Shown piece after piece: positions 41,660 to 51,361 of a DNA stretch of 64,000 nt. The notes under the pieces are model-generated. The model was not told where the DNA came from, made no database searches, and saw only the letters and a list, made by a program, of their open reading frames with translations. The first letter of the stretch is position 1. Each line of letters starts with the position of its first letter. Both the position numbers and the translations under genes were made by a program. Source of the DNA: Stenotrophomonas maltophilia (lineage in GTDB: Bacteria > Pseudomonadota > Gammaproteobacteria > Xanthomonadales > Xanthomonadaceae); the NCBI RefSeq assembly GCF_002138415.1, contig NZ_CP015612.1, forward strand, positions 124,001 to 188,000, written 5' to 3'.

Positions 41660-43651
41660 TTAGACGCCCATCGCCTTCTGTGCCTGCCGGGTCTGCTCCT
41701 GCTGGGCTTCCTGCTGCTGGTGCAGCACGTTGGGCGCACCGTGCACCGCGCCGCTGCTGAGCGCCAGGCTCTGTTCGCTGGCGGCACGGGTGTCCACCGC
41801 AACGCGGCTGGCGGCGGGGTCACCGATCGTGCCCTGCACGGCAAACAGACGCTCGCCATTCGGGCTGGCCACCACCGAGTCGATACGCTGCAGGCCGGCG
41901 GCGTGGGCTTCCTTGGTCAGGGCCGCGGCGGCGCTTTCCAGCGCGTGGCGATCCTTGAAGGTGCCTGCCGGCATCAGCTCCAGACCCTTGCTGGCCTGGA
42001 TGAACAACGGATTGCGCGGGTGCCGTTCGTCGTTGAGCAACGGCCGTTCGCGTGCGTCCTTGATCGCTTCCAGGGTCTTCGCCCCGACAATGCCGTCGGC
42101 CACCAGGCCGTTGTCCTTCTGCAGCTGGCGCACCGCCGCGTCGGTGTTGCGGCCGAAGCGGCCGTCCTCGACCAGCGGCTTGCCGTCGGCACCGACGTAG
42201 CCGAGATGGCCCAGCTGCTCCTGCACCTTGCGCACGCCCTCGCTGTGCGCGCCCTGCTTGTACAGTTCGGCGTGCGGGGTGGCAGCGGCCTTGTGCTCGG
42301 CCGCAGGCTTGCCTTGGGTCTGCTCGTGCGACTGGGTGCGGTTTTCCAGCAGGTCGCGCGCCTTGGACAGCGGATCGGAGGCGTACAGCTTCCAGTTCGG
42401 ATGGTCCTTCACCTGCTTGAGATAGTCCTCCACCGGCATGGTGTGCACTCCCTTGCTGCCGGTGGACTGGCTGATCAGCAGCTTGTCGGTGTTGGGGTCG
42501 CGCACCACCATCACGATGTGGTCGATGCCGTTCCAGTGCTCATGGCGGGTCTTGGCCGTATCCAGGCCGATGATCATGCCTTCCTTCAGCGCATCGGGCT
42601 TCAGGACCGCGTCGCGGTCAAGCAGCACGCCGGACTGGTCGAACGCCTTGCGCACGATGCCGCCGGAACCGAGGTTGCCCAGGTCGATGCGGTCGGCCTT
42701 GCTGAAGACAGCGTGCCCGGCCTTCTGGTTGATCTCGTCCATGGTCCGGTTCTGCAGGGTGCCGACCCAGCCGGAGCAATCGATGTAGCCCTGGTCCACG
42801 TTCTTGCCGGTCTTGCCCGGCACGTACAGTGCGTGGCCCGGGATGTTGATGGCGTACTTCACATCGTCGTACTTCACGCCGGCGTCGTAGGCGGCGTGCA
42901 GTTCAATGCCCGGCTTCGGTGTGGATACCGCCGTTGCGGCTGCCGCCAGCGTGGCTGCACCCGCCGCCACGGCTGCGCTGGCCTGTGCAGGCGCTGCCGG
43001 GGTCTGGCCCTGGTCCTGCGCTACCGCCTGCGGTTCGATGTTCTTTTCCGGAATGCTGATCGCCGCGTACTTGTGGATGTAGTAGCTGGAGAAGGTGCGC
43101 GCCAGGTCGCCGTCGTTCATGCCGCGCATCTCGGCCAGCGTGTGGCCGGTCAGCGCCTTGGCATCGGAGCCGATCTGGTTGAGCACGTTGCGGCGCATGT
43201 TGATCTCTTCACCATGGCCGTTGCGCACCACGCCGAAGGTGCCGGTGGCGATCGCGGTCTGCACCGAGCCGTAGCCGGCACTGCCCTGCTGGTGAGCCAG
43301 GTACAGGTCCAGACCGGTCGGCGTCGCTCCGCCGGACAGGTACGGGTGGCCGGTGCGTTCGTTGCGGCGCGCCATCGAGTCCAGGTTGTCCTGGTACATC
43401 TGTGCGGCCGCTTCGGTATTGCGGGTGGGGTCGAACTCGTGGCCAGTCAGGTGGTACTGGCGGGCCGAGCCGGGCACGAACTGGAACAGGCCCTTGGCCC
43501 CGGTCGAGGTGTTGTGGGCGCGCTCGTTGAAGGTGCCGCCGGTCTCGATGTGCGCGAAGCGCATGAAGTCATCGACCGGGATGCCCTTGTGCCGGGCGAC
43601 CTGCTCGACGATGTCCAGGACTTCCTTTCTGCTGTAGTCATGCTGTGCCAT
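41660..43651 (-). CDS. Candidate X-T4SS antibacterial effector: transglycosylase, Cys-His amidase, PG-binding and XVIPCD domains
   Basis: 663 residues, no signal peptide. Domain order: (1) 1-200, lysozyme-like, with catalytic Glu36 in RFAHIETGGTFNE and GAKGLFQF; (2) 250-430, a Cys/His hydrolase with Cys292 in IDCSGWVG and His378 in GIDHIVMVV, like CHAP or NlpC/P60 amidases or peptidases; (3) 465-530, PG_binding_1 repeat (RKVQEQLGHLGY, GRFGRNTDAAVRQLQ); (4) 540-663, matching the Xanthomonas VirD4-interacting conserved domain, with HPRNPLF, AAAALTKEAHAAGLQRIDSV and RLFAVQGT, and a Gln-rich tail. This is the architecture of type IV secreted peptidoglycan hydrolases that kill other bacteria. The secretion machinery is not in the window. 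An upstream lipoprotein gene probably encodes immunity. Confidence 0.88.
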   Translation of the reverse strand: MAQHDYSRKEVLDIVEQVARHKGIPVDDFMRFAHIETGGTFNERAHNTSTGAKGLFQFVPGSARQYHLTGHEFDPTRNTEAAAQMYQDNLDSMARRNERTGHPYLSGGATPTGLDLYLAHQQGSAGYGSVQTAIATGTFGVVRNGHGEEINMRRNVLNQIGSDAKALTGHTLAEMRGMNDGDLARTFSSYYIHKYAAISIPEKNIEPQAVAQDQGQTPAAPAQASAAVAAGAATLAAAATAVSTPKPGIELHAAYDAGVKYDDVKYAINIPGHALYVPGKTGKNVDQGYIDCSGWVGTLQNRTMDEINQKAGHAVFSKADRIDLGNLGSGGIVRKAFDQSGVLLDRDAVLKPDALKEGMIIGLDTAKTRHEHWNGIDHIVMVVRDPNTDKLLISQSTGSKGVHTMPVEDYLKQVKDHPNWKLYASDPLSKARDLLENRTQSHEQTQGKPAAEHKAAATPHAELYKQGAHSEGVRKVQEQLGHLGYVGADGKPLVEDGRFGRNTDAAVRQLQKDNGLVADGIVGAKTLEAIKDARERPLLNDERHPRNPLFIQASKGLELMPAGTFKDRHALESAAAALTKEAHAAGLQRIDSVVASPNGERLFAVQGTIGDPAASRVAVDTRAASEQSLALSSGAVHGAPNVLHQQQEAQQEQTRQAQKAMGV

Positions 43652-43762
43652 GACGTTTTCCTCGGGGTTGATGGAGCGGCGGATGCCGCGAATCGCCAAC
43701 CGGACTCATCCGTGAGTCAAGAACATGTCGGTCAACAGGTAACCCGCGCGTGGCGGGTGCTA

Positions 43763-44713
43763 TCAGGGCGCGACGTACTGCTGGGTCGCGCTGTCGAAGG
43801 TGTAGTGCACGGCGTCGCTGGCACCCAGTGCGCGGGTCTTGCCGGGGCCCTCGATGGTGGTGCCCTTGAAGCTCACCGTCAGGCGCGGCAGGCCGTTGCC
43901 ATCGGCAACGAAGGCGAGCTCGCCATCGCTGTCGGTGCAGGGCATCACGTTGCCTTCGTCGCAGGCCGCGCTGTTGTCCTCACCGGTGCGCACCGAGCCG
44001 ACATAGCGCCAGACCTTGCTGTCCACGTCGTCTTCGCTGCGCTTGGGGTTGAACAGCAGCAGCGCATAGCCGGTGCTGCTGATGCCACGGTCGAAGCTGC
44101 TGGTCGGCACCGCCAGCAGCAGGCGGCCGTCGGTGGTGCGATGTTCAAGCGGCTTGCGCCGGGTATCGACATCGTCGGCCTTGTCGTACGCGCCCAGTGC
44201 GCCGATGGTCCATTCCTGGCCACGGAACTTCCATGGCTTCCTGGCGTCGGTGCCGGCCAGCACGAAGGTGGCTTCGGCGAGGTTGGCGCGGTCATCCGGG
44301 CCGGCCGGCTGCTGCTCGCCGGGCTTGCCGTAGTGCTCGCGGGTATCCCATGAGAAACCGGTGTAGTAGGTGGTGCCGTCGAGCGTGAACTGATGGCCGA
44401 ACCAGAAGGTCGCCACGCTGCCGTTCTGGACCTCGTAGGAGGTCGCGCCATCGCCGTCCACCTGGTAGGTGAAATACATCACGGTCGGCGCGTCGGGCGG
44501 GGTGACGGCGGCATCGGGGGTGGGGGTCTGCATCGGGGCAACATCCTGTCGGGGCGCATTGGCAGCCTGCGCAGGGGCGCCGGGCTGGGAGGACGAGGGG
44601 GCCGGATCGGCGGCGCTGCAGGCGGCAGCGGAAAGAGAGACGAGCAGGCACGCCGCGAATGCGCGCAGGGGCTGCAACGGCAGGGTCCAACGTAGCTCAG
44701 GGGGGTGATGCAT
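43763..44713 (-). CDS. Periplasmic lipoprotein, probable cognate immunity protein
   Basis: 316 residues from ATG 44713 (GGAGAGG upstream); an in-frame ATG at 44725 is an alternative. Signal with lipobox SAAAC near residue 33, then a Pro/Ala-rich linker to residue 75, then a beta-rich domain (VMYFTYQVDGDG, SVATFWFGHQFTLDGTTYYTG, DTREHYGKP, KVWRYVGSVRTGED) ending CDEGNVMPCTDSDGE with a likely disulfide pair. No catalytic motif. Location (periplasm), the effector gene 111 bases downstream on the same strand, and lack of any other role make an immunity (X-Tfi) function likely. The family is not recognised. Confidence 0.7.
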   Translation of the reverse strand: MHHPPELRWTLPLQPLRAFAACLLVSLSAAACSAADPAPSSSQPGAPAQAANAPRQDVAPMQTPTPDAAVTPPDAPTVMYFTYQVDGDGATSYEVQNGSVATFWFGHQFTLDGTTYYTGFSWDTREHYGKPGEQQPAGPDDRANLAEATFVLAGTDARKPWKFRGQEWTIGALGAYDKADDVDTRRKPLEHRTTDGRLLLAVPTSSFDRGISSTGYALLLFNPKRSEDDVDSKVWRYVGSVRTGEDNSAACDEGNVMPCTDSDGELAFVADGNGLPRLTVSFKGTTIEGPGKTRALGASDAVHYTFDSATQQYVAP

Positions 44714-44910
44714 GCGCCTCTCCATGGTCAGCGTTGCCGGGCCAGACGGCCGGCAGGAAACCGCACCCCATCCACCAGGGACGGGAGCGAGGACATGAGC
44801 CGGTCGATTCCTTCGACCTCGCATTGAGAACTCATGCCGGGCCATCTTGGCACAGATCCGCAGCACATCAAAGAGGGGGGGGCTGGCCCCCGGCGTTTGT
44901 GATCCGGCTC

Positions 44911-45549
44911 TCAGATCCTGCCGTCACGCAGGTAGTCGAACAGTTCGGCGTCGCCTTTCAGGCCCAGCTTGAGCATGGCGTCACCCTTCTGCCGGCTGAT
45001 GGTGCTGACGCTCTTGTGCAGTTGCAGCGAGATTTCCTTCACCGTCATGCCGGTGCCAAGCAGCCGCAGCACCTCCACCTCGCGCGGCGACAGTGGCTTG
45101 CCGTCGCCCTCGCGCATGCGCCAGCTGCCGGCGGTCTCGACCCGTTCGCGCAGGCTGCGGCTGATATAGGGCTGGCCACGATAGACCGCCTGGATGGCCT
45201 GCGGCAGCTCGTCCATCGACGAGCTCTTGTCGACCAGGCCGAGCACCCCGCTGTCGAGCACCATGCGCAGGATGGCCAGGTTGTTGGAGACGCTGAGCAT
45301 CAACACCGGCAGGTCGGGATGGCGGCGGCGGATCATGCCGATCATGGCGAAGCCGTCGGCCTGGGGGCTGCCGGGCATGGAGTAGTCGGTGACCAGCAGG
45401 TCGCAGGGCTGGCTGCCAAGCAGGGCCATCAGCGCCTGTGCACTGTCGGCTTCGCCGACCACGCGGCCTACCCCGCTCGATTCGATGACGGCGCGGGTAC
45501 CGATACGGACCACCGGGTGGTCGTCTGCGATGATGATGCGCAAGCTCAT
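44911..45549 (-). CDS. NarL/BvgA-type response regulator
   Basis: 212 residues. Receiver domain with Asp55 in LLVTDYSMPGS, acidic pair ADDHPVVR at the start and Lys in LVDKSSSMDELP; C-terminal LuxR-type HTH: LSPREVEVLRLLGTGMTVKEISLQLHKSVSTISRQKGDAMLKLG. It should accept phosphate from the hybrid kinase encoded divergently 75 bases away, as in BvgA-BvgS and EvgA-EvgS. A palindromic binding site is not clear. Likely controls its own shared control region. Confidence 0.92.
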   Translation of the reverse strand: MSLRIIIADDHPVVRIGTRAVIESSGVGRVVGEADSAQALMALLGSQPCDLLVTDYSMPGSPQADGFAMIGMIRRRHPDLPVLMLSVSNNLAILRMVLDSGVLGLVDKSSSMDELPQAIQAVYRGQPYISRSLRERVETAGSWRMREGDGKPLSPREVEVLRLLGTGMTVKEISLQLHKSVSTISRQKGDAMLKLGLKGDAELFDYLRDGRI

Positions 45550-45624
45550 GCTCTAGTATGGCCACCGGGCTGGCCGGGCCGCGACCATCGCGGTCCCTGG
45601 CAGGATTCTAGGAGATCGTCGCCG

Positions 45625-48600
45625 ATGCGTAGCTGGGCTGTTCGCGGGCTGGTCCTGCTGCTGGCCGTACTGGCGCTGCCGGCAGCGCTGGCGCAGGCCG
45701 TTCCTGGCCTGCTGCCGCTCAGTCCCCTGCAGCGCGAGTACCTGGCCACCCATCCGAGCATCGTCGTGGGGCAGTATGACAGCGGCTGGCCACCATTCGA
45801 GTCACTCCGTGATGGCCAGCAGGTGGGTCTGGGCCCGGATTATCTGTCGCTTCTTGCCCGTCAGTTGGGTGTGAAGGTCGAGGCCCGTCGTTTCCCGGAC
45901 TGGACCTCCGTGCTGGATGCGGCATGTCGTGGCGAGATCGATGTGGTGATGAATGTCGGTCTGAGTGCCGACCGCACCCGTTGCATGGTCTATACCGCCG
46001 CCTATGGCGAAGCGCCGCTGGCCCTGGTGGGCCGCCCCGACGACCTGCGTGCCTCGGACAATCCCGATCTGGATGGACTGCGGGTGGTGATCGAGCAGGA
46101 CTTCCTGACCGGCCCGCAGGTGCGCGCGCGTTTTCCGCAGGCCCGTCAGCTTGTCGCAAACAGCTCGTTGGCGGCACTCGAGATGGTCAAAGACGACAAA
46201 GCTGATGTCTATATCGGCAATGCCTATGTCGCCACCGAACTGATCGCCACCCAGCGCCTGCAGGGTGTGGTGCTGCTGCGGCCGAGCGATCTGCCTCCCG
46301 AACGCCTGCACTTCGGCGTACCCAACAGCAAGCAGCCGCTGGCAGAAGCGTTGGATCTGGCCCTGGCTGCGACCAGCCAGGCTCAGCGTGATGCCCTGGC
46401 GAAGCGCTGGTTGCCGCCACCGAAGTGGTCGGCATCGGCGCGGATGGCGCTGAGCCGGGCCGAGAAGCGGGTGCTGGAACAGCCGTTGAAGATCGGTTTC
46501 GCACCGAACGCGGCGCCGCTGTCGTTCACTGACGAGGAGGGCAGGCCCAGCGGGCTGGCCAGTGAGTACCTGCGCCGTCTGATGCAGGCCGGCGCCAACC
46601 TGCAGCCGGAGAGCAGCCACGACTGGTATGAGGTGCGTGAGAAGGCCCGCCGTGGCGAGCTGCAGGCAGTGATGGGCATCCCCGCCGATTCGCGCTACCT
46701 GGGGCCGGACTGGGTGTTCAGCCAGCCCTTCATCAGTGTGCCGAACGTGATCGTCAGCCGCGTCGACAGCCCCGCCCTGCTGGGCATGTCGGACCTGCAG
46801 GGCAAGCGCGTGCTGCTGTCCGATCCCGAGCGTGTGCGGGGCTACGTGCTGCAGCAGGCACCGCAGGCCCGGATCATGGCGGCACGCAGTGCGGAACAGG
46901 CGATGCAGCGGCTGCTTGATGGCGAGGCCGATGCCTACGTGGGCAATCTGGCGCTGGTCGACTACCTGCTGCGCAGTCGTTTCCCCGGCCGCCTGCAGGT
47001 CGCTGCACCGGCGGGCTTCAACGATCAGCTGGTGCTGGCGGTGGAGCGGCGGCACGCCGCACTGGCGACCACCTTCGACCGCCTGCTGCTGCAGATGACG
47101 CCGCGCAAGCATGAGGCGCTGCGTGGCGACTGGCTGGCGGTGGAGTATCGCAATGGCGTTGACTGGAAAAGCGCACTGCACTGGGGCCTGCCACTGCTGC
47201 TGGTACTGCTGACCGCGTTGTTGGTGCATGGCATCGGCTACTGGCGCCTGCGCCGCGAAGTGACCAGCCGGCGTCATCTGGAACAGCGACTGGCCGAGGT
47301 CACCGACAACCTGCCTGCGGTGGTCTACCAGGCACGCCGCGACGCCGATGGCGTGCTCAGCTTCCCGTTCATCGCCGGTGATCTGCAGGCGTTGTTCGGA
47401 ATCAGCCGGCAGCAGGCCGAGCAGGATGCCAGGACGCTGCTGGAACGCATTGAAGAAGACGATCGCGCGCACATCCTGCAGGCCGTCGAACAGGCCGCGC
47501 GCCAGTTCGCGCCGCTGATCCTCGAGTTCCGCCTGCGCGCCGAGGGCGAAGGCGCGCGCTGGGTGCGCAGCCAGGCCCATCCGTATGCCGCGGAAGCCGG
47601 TGCGGTCACCTGGAGTGGCTACTGGGTGGATGTCAGCGAAGCGCGTGCACAGGCCGACGCCCTGGTCACGGCCAAGGCCGAGGCCGAGCAGGCGGCGGAA
47701 GCGAAGTCGCGCTTCCTGGCGACCATGAGCCATGAAATCCGCACGCCGATGAGTGGCGTGCTGGGCATGCTGGAAGTACTGGCGCATTCGCCGCTGGACG
47801 CCGAACAGCAGCGCATCCTGGCGGTGATCGAGGACTCGGCGCAGATGCTGCGGCAGATCCTGGACGACATCCTCGACTACTCACGGCTGGAGGCTGGCGC
47901 ACTGCGCCTGGAGCCGGTGCCGCAGCCGCTGCGGCCCCTGCTGGAGAGCGTGTGCCGTCTGCTCTCCGCGCAGGCCAGTGCACGTGGGTTGGCGCTGCAC
48001 GTGCAGATCGACCCGCAGCTGGCGCCGGCCCACGAAGTGGATGGCGTACGCCTGCGCCAGATCGTGTTCAACCTGCTCAGCAACGCCATCAAGTTCACCG
48101 CGCAGGGCGAGGTTCGCCTGCAGCTGGAGGTGCTGGGGCCGACCAGCGAGGAGGGGGCTCAGCCACTGTGCCTGAGTGTCACCGATACCGGCATCGGTAT
48201 TGCACCGGAACAGCTGCAGCACCTGTTCGCGCCGTTCACCCAGGCCGGTGCCTACATCCAGCGAGACCACGGCGGCACCGGGCTGGGCCTGAGCATCTGC
48301 CAGCGTCTGGTGCACATGATGGACGGCGAGCTGGCGTTGCACAGTACGCTGGGCGAGGGCACCCGCGCCGAGGTGCGGTTGTCGCTGGTGGAGGCCGGCA
48401 GTGGCGACGTCGAGGCCCTGGTGGCCGAGCAGGATCAGGCGGCGCTGCTGCCGGCGCCGCTGCGCGAGGCACGGGTGCTGGTGATCGAGGACCACCCGAC
48501 CAACCAGGCGATGATGGCCTGGCGCCTGCAGCAGTTGGGCGTGCCGCACGTGATGGTCGGTGACGGCCAGCAGGGATTGGATCGGCTGTCGTCGGAGAGC

Positions 48601-49224
48601 TTCGATCTGGTGATCACCGACTGCCGGATGCCGGTGCTGGATGGTTTCGGCTTCACCCGCCTGCTGCGCGAGCGCGAAGGCCGCAATGGCCAGCCGCGGC
48701 TGACCGTGCTGGCGCTGACCGCCAGCGTGCTGGATGACGATGCGCGTCGCTGCCGCGAGGCGGGCATGGATGAGGTGCTGGCCAAGCCACTGTCACTGGC
48801 AACGCTGCGCGCCGCGCTGCTGCGCTGGTTGCCACAGGCGCAGGGCCAGTCATTCGAGGTGCCGGTGGCCGAGGTGGCGGCCAACGATGGCGATACGCTG
48901 CCCGACCTGGCGACCCTGCAGCAGCGCTTCGGCTCGCGCGCGGTGGCCGAGCAGCTGCGTGACAGCCTGCTGCAGGCCAGCGAAGGCGATCTGGCGGCCG
49001 TGCAGCGTGCCGTGCAGGCCGGCGATCGCGAGACTGCCGCGCTGCACCTGCATCGTCAGGCCGGCGGACTGGGCGCGGTGGGGGCAACGGGATTGGCCGG
49101 GCAGGCCAATGCACTGGTCGAGCGCCTGCAGGATGCGGCGGAAACCGATGTGGCGCCGCTGTTCGCGGCCGTAACGGCGTTCGTGGCGCGGCTGCAGCAA
49201 CAGCTGCAGCGCCTGGCTCACTGA
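45625..49224 (+). CDS. BvgS/EvgS-like hybrid sensor histidine kinase
   Basis: 1199 residues. Signal peptide to about residue 24; two periplasmic solute-binding type 3 domains (about 35-260 and 275-510), like BvgS; membrane helix near 518-540; PAS domain about 560-670; histidine kinase with His703 in FLATMSHEIRTPMSG; ATPase with NLLSNAIKFTAQG, DTGIGIAPEQL and GTGLGLSICQ; receiver with Asp999 in VITDCRMPVLDG; and Hpt-type C-terminus with His1143 in LHRQAGGLGAVG. This is a full phosphorelay (H-D-H) to the divergent regulator. Ligand unknown. TAGGAG supports the ATG. Its end overlaps the convergent cytochrome gene by seven bases. Confidence 0.95.
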   Translation: MRSWAVRGLVLLLAVLALPAALAQAVPGLLPLSPLQREYLATHPSIVVGQYDSGWPPFESLRDGQQVGLGPDYLSLLARQLGVKVEARRFPDWTSVLDAACRGEIDVVMNVGLSADRTRCMVYTAAYGEAPLALVGRPDDLRASDNPDLDGLRVVIEQDFLTGPQVRARFPQARQLVANSSLAALEMVKDDKADVYIGNAYVATELIATQRLQGVVLLRPSDLPPERLHFGVPNSKQPLAEALDLALAATSQAQRDALAKRWLPPPKWSASARMALSRAEKRVLEQPLKIGFAPNAAPLSFTDEEGRPSGLASEYLRRLMQAGANLQPESSHDWYEVREKARRGELQAVMGIPADSRYLGPDWVFSQPFISVPNVIVSRVDSPALLGMSDLQGKRVLLSDPERVRGYVLQQAPQARIMAARSAEQAMQRLLDGEADAYVGNLALVDYLLRSRFPGRLQVAAPAGFNDQLVLAVERRHAALATTFDRLLLQMTPRKHEALRGDWLAVEYRNGVDWKSALHWGLPLLLVLLTALLVHGIGYWRLRREVTSRRHLEQRLAEVTDNLPAVVYQARRDADGVLSFPFIAGDLQALFGISRQQAEQDARTLLERIEEDDRAHILQAVEQAARQFAPLILEFRLRAEGEGARWVRSQAHPYAAEAGAVTWSGYWVDVSEARAQADALVTAKAEAEQAAEAKSRFLATMSHEIRTPMSGVLGMLEVLAHSPLDAEQQRILAVIEDSAQMLRQILDDILDYSRLEAGALRLEPVPQPLRPLLESVCRLLSAQASARGLALHVQIDPQLAPAHEVDGVRLRQIVFNLLSNAIKFTAQGEVRLQLEVLGPTSEEGAQPLCLSVTDTGIGIAPEQLQHLFAPFTQAGAYIQRDHGGTGLGLSICQRLVHMMDGELALHSTLGEGTRAEVRLSLVEAGSGDVEALVAEQDQAALLPAPLREARVLVIEDHPTNQAMMAWRLQQLGVPHVMVGDGQQGLDRLSSESFDLVITDCRMPVLDGFGFTRLLREREGRNGQPRLTVLALTASVLDDDARRCREAGMDEVLAKPLSLATLRAALLRWLPQAQGQSFEVPVAEVAANDGDTLPDLATLQQRFGSRAVAEQLRDSLLQASEGDLAAVQRAVQAGDRETAALHLHRQAGGLGAVGATGLAGQANALVERLQDAAETDVAPLFAAVTAFVARLQQQLQRLAH

Positions 49225-49619
49225 GCCGACTGCTGCTGCAGGTAGGCGATCACCAGCGCGCGGCGTTCGGCGCTGGGGAAGGCGTTGTACATGCGCGTGC
49301 CGGGCACCACATGGGTGGGCGACTGCAGGAACGCATCCAGCGTCTGCGCGGTCCAGGTGATGTCGGCGCGGCGCATGCCATCGGAGTAGCCGTAGTCGGG
49401 CAGGCTGCCGGCGCGCCGGCCGATCACGCCGTGCAGGTTCGGCCCGAAGCGGTGGATGCCCCCGGGCTGCACGGTGTGGCAGCCGGCACACAGTTCAAAC
49501 GCGCGCTGCATGGCCTGCTGGTGCGCCTGTTCCGGCGTGGCCGGTGCCGCAGGCGGGCGCTGGCAGGCCGTGGCCGCCAGGGCCACGGCAACGGTGATGA
49601 GCAGGCGGAAGGCACGCAT
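49218..49619 (-). CDS. Cytochrome c, membrane-anchored lipoprotein type
   Basis: 133 residues. Lipobox AATAC near residue 19, then a class I cytochrome c domain with the heme motif CAGCH near residue 45, GIHRFGPNLHGVIGRRAG, and axial Met in PGTRMYNAF. The fold fits a small soluble-type cytochrome tethered to the membrane. No partner gene is next to it, so the electron donor is unknown. The stop lies within the end of the convergent kinase gene (7-base overlap). Confidence 0.9.
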   Translation of the reverse strand: MRAFRLLITVAVALAATACQRPPAAPATPEQAHQQAMQRAFELCAGCHTVQPGGIHRFGPNLHGVIGRRAGSLPDYGYSDGMRRADITWTAQTLDAFLQSPTHVVPGTRMYNAFPSAERRALVIAYLQQQSAQ

Positions 49620-49684
49620 GGGCGGGCAGGATAGCGGTGCGGTGGAGCGGCGGGGCTGCGACACACGGTCGCAGCCCGGAGCGA

Positions 49685-51361
49685 TCACATGCCCGAGTAG
49701 TTCGGGCCGCCGCCGCCCTGCGGGGTCACCCAGACGATGTTCTGGGTGGGGTCCTTGATGTCGCAGGTCTTGCAGTGCACGCAGTTCTGCGCGTTGATCT
49801 GCAGCCGCGCGTTGTCGGCTTCGCCGACGAACTCGTAGACGCCGGCCGGGCAGTAGCGGGCTTCCGGGCCTGCGTACTCGGCCAGGTTCACCTTCACCGG
49901 AATGCTGGGGTCCTTCAGCGTCAGGTGGCTGGGCTGGTTCTCGTCGTGGTTGGTGCTGCTCAGGAACACCGAGCTGAGACGGTCGAAGGTCAGCACGCCA
50001 TCCGGCTTCGGGTAGGCGATGCGGGTGTGCTTGGCCGCCGGTTCCAGGCAGGCATGGTCCGGCATCGTGCGGTGCAGGGTCCACGGCGGGTTGCGCACGC
50101 CCAGCTTCGGCAGCAGCCACTGCTCCACGCCGGTCATCAGCGTGGCTACGGTCTGGCCCTTCTTGAACCACTGCTTGAAGTTCTTGGCCTGCTGCAGTTC
50201 GGTGAACAGCCAGCTGGCTTCGAAGGCCTTCGGGTAGGCGCTCAGTTCATCGTGCTGGCGGTCGGCGGCCAGCGCGTCGAACGCGGCATCGGCGCACAGC
50301 ATGCCGGTCTTGATCGCGGCGTGGCTGCCCTTGATGCGGCTGGCGTTGAGGTAGCCGGCCTCGCAGCCGACCAGCGCGCCACCGGGGAACACCGTCTTCG
50401 GCAGCGACAACAGGCCACCGGCGGTGATCGCACGCGCGCCGTAACCGATGCGGGTGCCACCCTCCAGGTGCTTGCGGATGGACGGATGGGTCTTGAAGCG
50501 CTGGAACTCTTCGAACGGGCTCAGCCACGGGTTCCTGTAGTCCAGGCCGACCACGTAGCCGATGGCGACCTTGCCGCCGTCGGCGTGGTACAGGAAGGCG
50601 CCGCCATAGGTGTCGCTGTCCAGCGGCCAGCCGGCGGCGTGCACCACCAGGCCCGGCTCATGCTTGGCCGGGTCGATCTGCCACAGTTCCTTGATGCCGA
50701 TGCCGTAGGCCTGCGGGTCCTTGCCTTCGTCCAGCTTGTAGCGGGCGATCAGCTGGCGGCCGAGGTGGCCGCGCGCGCCTTCGGCGAAGATCGTGTACTT
50801 GGCCTGCAGCGCCATGCCGCGCTCGAACGCCGGGCCGATGCTGCCGTCCTTCTCGATGCCCATGTCGCCTGTCGCCACACCGATCACTTCACCGTTGTCG
50901 CCGTACAGCACCTCGGCGGCGGCGAAGCCGGGGAAGATCGCCACCTCCAGCGCTTCGGCCTGCTGCGCCAGCCAGCGGGTCACTTCACCCAGGCTGATGA
51001 TGTAGTTGCCTTCGTTGTGGAAGCACTCCGGCAGCAGCGCGTTGGGTGTGCTGCGTGCGCCGGTTTCGCTGAGGAACAGGAATTCGTCGCGGGTGACCTT
51101 CTGCTTCAGCGGTGCGCCGCGCTCGGCCCAGTCCGGGAACAGCTCGGTCAGCGCGCGCGGATCCATCACGGCGCCGGACAGGACGTGCGCGCCCGGTTCG
51201 GAGCCCTTCTCCAGCACGCACACCGACAGTTCGCGGCCGGCTTCGATCGCGCGCTGGCGCAGGCGGATCGCGGTGGCCAGGCCGGCGGGGCCGGCGCCGA
51301 CGATCACCACGTCGAACTCCATTACTTCACGCGGGGGCAGGGCGTTGGCTTCAGCGCTCAT
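49685..51361 (-). CDS. Electron transfer flavoprotein-ubiquinone oxidoreductase
   Basis: 558 residues. FAD-binding GxGxxG in VMEFDVVIVGAGPAGLATAIRLRQ, the membrane-associated ubiquinone region in the middle, and the C-terminal 4Fe-4S motif CVHCKTCDIKDPTQNIVW with a fourth Cys in YCPAGVYEF. The enzyme takes electrons from ETF, which collects them from acyl-CoA dehydrogenases, and feeds the quinone pool. An acyl-CoA dehydrogenase gene (glutaryl-CoA) is divergent next to it, making a working pair. Start ATG 51361 preferred; ATG 51370 is three codons upstream. Confidence 0.95.
   Translation of the reverse strand: MSAEANALPPREVMEFDVVIVGAGPAGLATAIRLRQRAIEAGRELSVCVLEKGSEPGAHVLSGAVMDPRALTELFPDWAERGAPLKQKVTRDEFLFLSETGARSTPNALLPECFHNEGNYIISLGEVTRWLAQQAEALEVAIFPGFAAAEVLYGDNGEVIGVATGDMGIEKDGSIGPAFERGMALQAKYTIFAEGARGHLGRQLIARYKLDEGKDPQAYGIGIKELWQIDPAKHEPGLVVHAAGWPLDSDTYGGAFLYHADGGKVAIGYVVGLDYRNPWLSPFEEFQRFKTHPSIRKHLEGGTRIGYGARAITAGGLLSLPKTVFPGGALVGCEAGYLNASRIKGSHAAIKTGMLCADAAFDALAADRQHDELSAYPKAFEASWLFTELQQAKNFKQWFKKGQTVATLMTGVEQWLLPKLGVRNPPWTLHRTMPDHACLEPAAKHTRIAYPKPDGVLTFDRLSSVFLSSTNHDENQPSHLTLKDPSIPVKVNLAEYAGPEARYCPAGVYEFVGEADNARLQINAQNCVHCKTCDIKDPTQNIVWVTPQGGGGPNYSGM

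Noticed and set aside
41189..44353. A 1054-residue plus-strand frame over the effector locus
   Set aside because: Composition is that of reverse-strand translation (Val/Arg/His/Ala rich, no domain); effector and immunity frames on the minus strand have clear domains and ribosome sites.
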